From the NCBI GenBank assembly GCA_035477615.1, contig DATIKJ010000025.1, positions 1 through 18,034 of the forward strand: 18,034 nt of DNA, given 5' to 3'. This DNA comes from UBA2277 sp035477615 (GTDB lineage: Bacteria; Patescibacteriota; Microgenomatia; UBA1400; MFAQ01). Position 1 is the stretch's first letter. Each line of letters begins with the position of its first letter. The translations under genes and the position numbers were made by a program. Below are positions 13,227 through 18,034 of this stretch, piece by piece. The notes under the pieces are model-generated. The model made no database searches. It had not been told where the DNA came from and saw only the letters and a program-made list of their open reading frames with translations.

Positions 13227-15047
13227 CTAAACCACTACACAGCTAGGAAATCTTTGTTTTAATTCCTCTTCAATCTTCTTTTTCCCTTGATAATCAATAG
13301 CAAGCAACATACGAATCACAAACTGCTCATTCCGATCTACTTTTTCCACCTTACTACGTACATCTCCTCCGTTCCGTCCTATGATTCCTGCCACTTCTTC
13401 AGAAATTCCAATCGAGTTTGACCCTTCAATCAAAACAGTCGTAAACATTCCTCGACCCACTTTCATCTCATCCAACTTTCTCGCCACCAAAGACAGATCC
13501 AATCCATACGCCACTTTATAATAAAGATCATCAATCCCATACCAACACCCCAAGTCCACCAGCAGTTTATCCACAATATCCTCATCCAAGTCTTCAATAT
13601 TCAAAATTCCTCTTTCTCGAAGCAGTCCATCAACTAATATTTTTTCTCCCTTCGCCACTTCCATGTCATGCTCTGCATTTCTCATCTGACTATCAATTTG
13701 ACCAACAGTTTCTCGATTGCAAAATGTTAGCCAATCAACATTGGGCTTCGTTTGATGTTGATCAGTAATAATTTCCACAACTGATGCATTTGGAACTACA
13801 GTATCCAAATTTTCTACCCTGCCGTCAATTTTTATAGCCACTGCCCGCAGACCCAGCAAAGGATTCAGTCTATATGCCACATCAATTCCTCTCGCTGATA
13901 GCTCCATTACGGCTAATTCCTGTTTGGGTGTAAATATTAGTTTTCTTTTGTATTTGTCAGGATCAGTTCTCAGTTCCTCAATAGATAAGCTGGCTACTCC
14001 CCAGTTATTAAATCTCTCTCTTTTTGTCGTCGTAAATGCTACCTCAATATTACCTTCATTCAATTTATATGTGTCATGCAACGCACTATATCCATTTATT
14101 GCTGGAGTCGCCAAATAGTCATCACTTCTCGATTGCTGCAACAACTTATGATATCTAGTTCGCACCAATCCCATAGACAGATAGCACTCACCCACATTTT
14201 CTTCATTATCAGTAATCACTCTAAAGCTGACTACATCGGTGATATCCGCAAATTCCTTGGGTCGAGAGTCAGACCTCATCGCCGATTTTTTCTGTTTTTC
14301 CGAAAGTTCCCAGTAACCACCCACTTGATGTTCAACACTAGCATTTACTCCACCAGCTACCAACACTCTCCGAATATCTTCCTCTGTCTTACCAATAAAA
14401 ATTTCATTAAGCCTTGGGTCACCATCAATTTTTTGCTTAACTTCGTTAAATCTCACTGGGTCTATATATGAAAAAGAAATATCCGCCAAAGCATTTTTTA
14501 CTTGCCACAGTCCCAAAGACTCCGCCAATGGTACATATACTGCCAATGTCTCTTTTGCTTTTGCCACCCTACTTTCAAGTGGCATCGACTCCATCGTCAA
14601 CATGTTATGCAAACGATCCGCTAGTTTTACTTTGGCAATTCCCGGCTCAACTAATGTTTCTCTCGTTACTTTTCGTAGTGTTTCAAAATCGTTATTATCC
14701 CCTGAAGATGTTCTGAATTTACTAACCCCATCCACCAAGTGTGCCACTCTCTCCCCAAAAACCATCTCAATTTTTTCAAGTGTAATTGCCTCAGGATGAT
14801 CTTCCACTGTGTCATGCAACAATCCCGCAATTATCTCATCCTCATCAGCCCCCCATCGACAAAGTATCTCTGCCACGACAATACAATGCACAATATACTG
14901 TTCCCCTGTTTTTCGAAAATCTTCTTTATGAATTTCATTAGCCAAAGCCAACGCCGAAAGCACTCTGTCATTTTTATCCGCTACGAACTCAGCCTCAGAG
15001 GCCACGCAACTCACTGTTGGTCGCAATCCTGTCCTGCTCTCAATCAT
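13227..15047 (-). CDS. rel: Rel/SpoT-family (p)ppGpp synthetase/hydrolase
   Basis: This long RSH enzyme would make and degrade the alarmone (p)ppGpp. Numbering from ATG 15047 (606 residues), the HD hydrolase domain has H54, H78-D79 in GLLHDTVED, and D144 in VKLADRLHNM. The synthetase domain has DITDVVSFRV (268-277), DDYLATPAINGYSALHDTY (309-327) and the catalytic-type E335 in IEVAF. A TGS domain starts at LIFTPKQELAVMEL (370-383). A helical region (about 440-525) and a C-terminal ACT domain (about 534-606) follow. It is shorter than usual full-length Rel (about 700-750). The substrate-side motif is RSDD, not RFKD (bifunctional Rel) or ExDD (RelA). A TATAAT lies 11 nt upstream of the ATG; a GTG at 15056 would be only 2 nt from that box. 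Transcribed divergently from aspS. Confidence 0.93.
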   Translation of the reverse strand: MIESRTGLRPTVSCVASEAEFVADKNDRVLSALALANEIHKEDFRKTGEQYIVHCIVVAEILCRWGADEDEIIAGLLHDTVEDHPEAITLEKIEMVFGERVAHLVDGVSKFRTSSGDNNDFETLRKVTRETLVEPGIAKVKLADRLHNMLTMESMPLESRVAKAKETLAVYVPLAESLGLWQVKNALADISFSYIDPVRFNEVKQKIDGDPRLNEIFIGKTEEDIRRVLVAGGVNASVEHQVGGYWELSEKQKKSAMRSDSRPKEFADITDVVSFRVITDNEENVGECYLSMGLVRTRYHKLLQQSRSDDYLATPAINGYSALHDTYKLNEGNIEVAFTTTKRERFNNWGVASLSIEELRTDPDKYKRKLIFTPKQELAVMELSARGIDVAYRLNPLLGLRAVAIKIDGRVENLDTVVPNASVVEIITDQHQTKPNVDWLTFCNRETVGQIDSQMRNAEHDMEVAKGEKILVDGLLRERGILNIEDLDEDIVDKLLVDLGCWYGIDDLYYKVAYGLDLSLVARKLDEMKVGRGMFTTVLIEGSNSIGISEEVAGIIGRNGGDVRSKVEKVDRNEQFVIRMLLAIDYQGKKKIEEELKQRFPSCVVV

Positions 15048-15058
15048 CTTAATCACAG

Positions 15059-15064
15059 ATTATA
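15059..15064 (-). promoter_or_regulatory. -10 box of rel
   Basis: A perfect minus-strand TATAAT lies 11 nt before the ATG at 15047, giving a predicted leader of about 4-5 nt. The -35 region is weak. It is back to back with the aspS -10. Confidence 0.55.
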
Positions 15065-15100
15065 ACCCCAGATAAGCTCAAACATCTATCTACCTCGCTG

Positions 15101-15106
15101 TATAAT
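15101..15106 (+). promoter_or_regulatory. -10 box of aspS-glyS
   Basis: A perfect TATAAT ends 8 nt before the aspS ATG. The -35 region has no clear match. It predicts a transcript with a leader of 0-2 nt. Confidence 0.55.
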
Positions 15107-15114
15107 AAACTCAA

Positions 15115-16428
15115 ATGGAAAGAACATACATTAAAGACATCAAAAATCACCTAGGAGAAAAAATTTCCCTTTCTGGTTTTGCCCAAACCATCAGAAAACA
15201 AGGTGGAATTGCCTTCCTTATTCTTCGCGATATCACTGGCACCACTCAAACCGTCATTCTCAAATCCAACACTGACGCTTTTGCCATTATTCAAGACCTT
15301 TCTTTAGAATCCGTCGTTACTGTGGTTGGTGAGTCCAAAGAAAACGCTCAAGCACCTAATGGTGTAGAAATTTTAGTTGACACCATTGAAGTCCTCTCAC
15401 AAGCCGAACCGGAACTCCCCATTCCTGTCGATGAAAAAGGCGAGGGTGAAACCAGTCTAGATATCCGTCTAGACTGGCGCCAACTTGATCTTCGCAAAAG
15501 TAAAAATGCCCTCATTTTCAAAGTCTGGACAACTCTCGAACAAGCTTTTAGAAAACACTGTATTTCCAATAACTTTATTGAAATTCACTCACCCAAAACA
15601 GTTGTCACTTCCACTGAGTCAGGATCAGAATTGTTCAAAATAGACTACTTCGATCAAACTGCCTATCTTGTCCAATCTCCTCAACTTTACAAACAAATGG
15701 CTATGGCTGCCGGTTTTGAAAAAGTTTTTGAAGTGGGACCCGTTTTTCGTGCCAATCCCTCCTTCACTTCCCGTCACGATACTGAGTTCACTATGTATGA
15801 CATTGAGATGTCCTTCATCAAGTCTCACCATGATTTGATGGACGAGGAAGAACAAATGATGATTGATATTTTCCAGGCCATAAAAGATAAATATACCAAT
15901 GAGATTAAAGAGGTATTTGATCAAGATATTACAGTTCCCACCAAACCATTTCCTCGTGTCACCTTCAAAGAAGTCAAAAGGATACTTGCCGAACAAAATG
16001 TTCCCAACGAAAAGAAAGACGATCTTTCCCCAGAAGAGGAAAGAGCCATTTGCGAATATTTTAAAAACAAAGAAGGACACGACTTCGTTTTTGTCCATGA
16101 GTTTCCCACTGTTTCCAGAGCCTTTTACAGTATGAGAGACGAAAACGATCCGTCTATCACCAAGAGTTTTGACCTTCTATATAAAGGTTTGGAAATTACC
16201 AGTGGCGCCCAACGAGAACATCGCTACGAAAAATTAAGAAACCAAATCCAAGAAAAAGGATTCAAACTTGAACCATTTGCCAGTTATCTTAATTTCTTCA
16301 AATATGGCTGCCCTCCCCATGGTGGTTTTGCTCCAGGTCCGTCCAGACTACTAATGAAAATCCTAGGACTAAACAATGTCCGAGAAGTAACTTACATCTA
16401 TCGCGGCGTTAAAAGACTTACTCCTTAA
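15115..16428 (+). CDS. aspS: Aspartyl-tRNA synthetase, archaeal-type, probably non-discriminating
   Basis: This class IIb synthetase has an N-terminal OB-fold anticodon domain (about 1-100). The catalytic core has SPQLYKQ (188-194), motif 2 FRANPSFTSRHDTEF (211-225), FDLLYKGLEITSGAQREH (352-369), and motif 3 PPHGGFAPGPSRLL (400-413), ending YRGVKRLTP. At 437 residues it lacks the roughly 100-residue GAD insertion of bacterial AspRS and matches the archaeal/eukaryotic form (about 430-440). The ending and the GLEI-SG motif favour AspRS over AsnRS. In the anticodon domain AQAPNGVEI has a proline (P81) where non-discriminating archaeal-type enzymes tend to have Pro and discriminating ones Lys. 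If so it also makes Asp-tRNA-Asn, which an amidotransferase such as GatCAB (not in this window) would amidate. It is followed 2 nt later by glyS. Confidence 0.9.
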   Translation: MERTYIKDIKNHLGEKISLSGFAQTIRKQGGIAFLILRDITGTTQTVILKSNTDAFAIIQDLSLESVVTVVGESKENAQAPNGVEILVDTIEVLSQAEPELPIPVDEKGEGETSLDIRLDWRQLDLRKSKNALIFKVWTTLEQAFRKHCISNNFIEIHSPKTVVTSTESGSELFKIDYFDQTAYLVQSPQLYKQMAMAAGFEKVFEVGPVFRANPSFTSRHDTEFTMYDIEMSFIKSHHDLMDEEEQMMIDIFQAIKDKYTNEIKEVFDQDITVPTKPFPRVTFKEVKRILAEQNVPNEKKDDLSPEEERAICEYFKNKEGHDFVFVHEFPTVSRAFYSMRDENDPSITKSFDLLYKGLEITSGAQREHRYEKLRNQIQEKGFKLEPFASYLNFFKYGCPPHGGFAPGPSRLLMKILGLNNVREVTYIYRGVKRLTP

Positions 16429-16430
16429 AC

Positions 16431-17804
16431 ATGGAAAAACAAGCCAAAGATACTACTCTCGAAAAAATTATTTCCCTCTCCAAACGCCGTGGTTTCATTT
16501 TCCCAGGTTCCGAAATCTATGGCGGTCTCGCCAACACCTACGATTTTGGTCCACTTGGCACAGAGCTCAAAAGAAACTTAATTAATCTTTGGTGGAAAAC
16601 ATTTGTCACTGATCGTTCCGATATGTTTGGTCTTGATACTTCGGTCCTCATGAGTCCCAAGGTCTGGGACGCCTCAGGTCACACCGAAAACTTCACCAAC
16701 GTCATGATTGACTGTCTTACTTGTCACTACCGCACACGTGCCGATCATTTGCTCGAAGACGCCGTCAAAGACATCGGCAATGTCGAAGGCAAACCCTTAA
16801 AAGAACTTGACGAGTTAATCAAGGAAAAGGAAATCAAATGTCCCAAGTGTGGCAACAAAACCTGGACAAATGTCCGAAACTTCAATCAGCTTTTTGAAAC
16901 TCAGATCGGTATCATCACCGAAGGCAAAAGCACCGCCTATCTCCGTGGCGAGCTCGCCCAGGGTATGTTTGTTGACTTCAAACAAGTTCTCGACTCTCTT
17001 CACCCCAAACTCCCCTTTGGTCTAGCTCAATCTGGCAAGGTCTTCCGCAATGAAATTACCATGGGTAAGTTTACCTTCCGTACTCTTGAATTTGACTTGG
17101 CTGAATTCGAATACTTCGTCAAACCAGAAGACTGGGAAAAACATTTCGAGTACTGGAAAAAAGAAATGTACGACTTTGCCATTTCCCTAGGTCTCCCCGC
17201 CGAAAAACTTCGCTGGCGTGCTCACACCAAAGAAGAGCTTAGTCACTACAGTTCCCGTACTGAAGATCTTGAATACGAATTTCCTTGGGGTTTCAAAGAA
17301 ATGTGGGGCTTGGCTTACCGTACCGACTTCGATCTCAAAAATCATATTGAAAAATCTGATGTCGATCTCCGCTTTACCGATCCCTACACTCAGGAGAAAT
17401 TTATTCCTCACGTAATCGAACCCACCTTCGGTCTATCCAGACTTCTAACGATTATTCTCATGAATGCCTACTCCGAAGACACCGAAAAACAAAGGGTTGT
17501 CATGAAGTTCCCCAAATCTCTCGCCCCCTACAAAGTGGCTGTCTTCCCCTTAGTTGGCAACAAAGAAGAGTTAAGTAACAAAGCCAAAGAAATTTACGCC
17601 AATCTCAAAAAAGACATGAGTGTTGTTCTAGACGAACGCGGCAACATTGGCAAACGCTACTTCACCCAAGACGAAATTGGTACCCCTTACTGTATCACCG
17701 TTGACTACGACACCCTCGAAGACAACACCGTCACAGTTAGAGATAGAGACACAGCCGAACAAAAGAGAGTAAAAGTTAAGGATCTGTCCTCAGTTCTAAA
17801 ATAG
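16431..17804 (+). CDS. glyS: Glycyl-tRNA synthetase, alpha2 (single-chain) type
   Basis: This class II synthetase charges tRNA-Gly as a homodimer. Motifs are YGGLANTYDFGPLG (30-43), a probable zinc site built from C95, C98 and CPKC (137-140), FRNEIT (205-210) as motif 2, EYEFPWGFKEMWGLAYRTDFDL (281-302, given here by position), and EPTFGLSRLL (330-339) as motif 3. The C-terminal anticodon-binding HGTP domain covers about 367-450. Length (457) is normal for a bacterial alpha2 GlyRS. The widely conserved LRPETAQG is LRGELAQG here (171-178): the glutamate is kept but Pro and Thr are replaced. The start ATG lies 2 nt after the aspS stop with no Shine-Dalgarno, so translation is probably coupled. 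An intrinsic hairpin follows. Confidence 0.95.
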   Translation: MEKQAKDTTLEKIISLSKRRGFIFPGSEIYGGLANTYDFGPLGTELKRNLINLWWKTFVTDRSDMFGLDTSVLMSPKVWDASGHTENFTNVMIDCLTCHYRTRADHLLEDAVKDIGNVEGKPLKELDELIKEKEIKCPKCGNKTWTNVRNFNQLFETQIGIITEGKSTAYLRGELAQGMFVDFKQVLDSLHPKLPFGLAQSGKVFRNEITMGKFTFRTLEFDLAEFEYFVKPEDWEKHFEYWKKEMYDFAISLGLPAEKLRWRAHTKEELSHYSSRTEDLEYEFPWGFKEMWGLAYRTDFDLKNHIEKSDVDLRFTDPYTQEKFIPHVIEPTFGLSRLLTIILMNAYSEDTEKQRVVMKFPKSLAPYKVAVFPLVGNKEELSNKAKEIYANLKKDMSVVLDERGNIGKRYFTQDEIGTPYCITVDYDTLEDNTVTVRDRDTAEQKRVKVKDLSSVLK

Positions 17805-17815
17805 ATAAAAATTTG

Positions 17816-17844
17816 CCAAAAGAAAACCCTCCATTTGGAGGGTT
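17816..17844. terminator. Bidirectional hairpin terminator between convergent genes
   Basis: AACCCTCC (17825-17832) pairs with GGAGGGTT (17837-17844) over the loop ATTT, a perfect 8-bp stem. The minus strand continues into TTTTCTTTT, a good T-tract for the convergent membrane-protein gene. The plus strand has only ATGTTTAT, so termination of glyS is weaker. Confidence 0.75.
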
Positions 17845-17859
17845 ATGTTTATACAATAT

Positions 17860-18034
17860 CTATTTATGTGTACCGTTTCTTTCTGAATAAAATATCACTA
17901 ATAAATTTCCCACAACGAACGCAGCAACAATAAGTATTATAAGTAAACCTACAATATCACTATCGATATTGATTGCCTGCATCCACAAAAACATACCGGC
18001 AATAAAAGCATTATGAAGAATTCCCCATATCACT
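17860..18034 (-). CDS. C-terminal end of a membrane protein (5' end outside window)
   Basis: A minus-strand frame open from the window edge ends at TAG (17860-17862) after 57 residues. It holds two hydrophobic stretches: IWGILHNAFIAGMFLWM, and IVGLLIILIVAAFVVGNLL followed by VIFYSERNGTHK. The tail is charged and probably cytosolic. I do not recognise the family from this fragment. A GTG at 18033 could be a start but most likely the gene continues outside. Support for a real gene: the hairpin terminator with a minus-strand T-tract begins 15 nt after the stop. Confidence 0.55.
   Translation of the reverse strand, partial: VIWGILHNAFIAGMFLWMQAINIDSDIVGLLIILIVAAFVVGNLLVIFYSERNGTHK

Noticed and set aside
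13049..13246. 65-codon plus-strand frame starting with TTG between rel and murB
   Set aside because: It is almost wholly made of the palindromic repeat unit, overlaps the rel stop, has no ribosome binding site and matches no family I know.
1..18034. CRISPR arrays, tRNA or rRNA genes, transposase genes
   Set aside because: No regularly spaced direct repeats, no tRNA-like cloverleaf with a T-arm motif, and no transposase-like reading frame were found; the intergenic space is too small for rRNA.

Overview
The window reads as an accessory-light stretch of a small, AT-rich bacterial genome, most likely a Candidate Phyla Radiation (Patescibacteria) member, possibly of the Microgenomates group. The signs are compact tandem genes with few intergenic bases, a two-gene block of a short archaeal-type AspRS and a single-chain GlyRS, a LeuRS lacking the leucine-specific insert, divergent MurA and MurB, and multiple RimK-like ATP-grasp genes. 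TGA is used as a stop (murA, the DsbA-like gene), so the UGA=Gly code of Gracilibacteria/Absconditabacteria does not apply. The lineage is an inference from gene content, not from a marker gene.

Layout. 1-1043 (minus) is the front part of a COG2509-type FAD-dependent dehydrogenase that runs off the window. Divergent from it is a zinc-ribbon protein of unknown function (1155-1922, plus), with a good promoter, a Shine-Dalgarno site and a terminator. From 15047 down to 1962 ten genes lie on the minus strand: rel (ppGpp synthetase/hydrolase), murB, murA, leuS, a DsbA-like thiol oxidoreductase, a 7TM protein, a RimK-related ligase fused to a retropepsin-like domain, two more RimK-like ATP-grasp ligases, and mnmA. 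Divergent from rel on the plus strand are aspS and glyS, closed by a hairpin terminator that they share with the tail of a convergent membrane-protein gene (17860-18034, partial).

The most unusual object is a pair of structured repeat units, one inside mnmA (2646-2805) and one between rel and murB (13045-13221). Their sequences have diverged, but both can be drawn as the same three-way junction: a long imperfect closing stem, a hairpin with a 10-bp outer stem, a 7-nt bulge (GC-T/A-TGG-C/T), a 7-bp inner stem and a 4-nt loop, then a 9-nt joint and a second hairpin containing CGCAGG. Many paired positions differ between copies in a compensatory way. The mnmA copy coincides with a roughly 50-residue insertion in the protein, so it looks like an in-frame palindromic element inside a gene, comparable to Rickettsia palindromic elements. 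A third, apparently unrelated palindromic unit lies at 4200-4278.

Other points. The DsbA-like protein appears circularly permuted: its cis-Pro half precedes its CPYC half. The block 7425-3268 joins a 7TM_transglut protein to three distinct ATP-grasp ligases and an aspartic-protease-like domain, which suggests an envelope-linked peptide-ligation pathway. Several genes have a -10 box only 5-8 nt before the start codon, which suggests leaderless transcripts.
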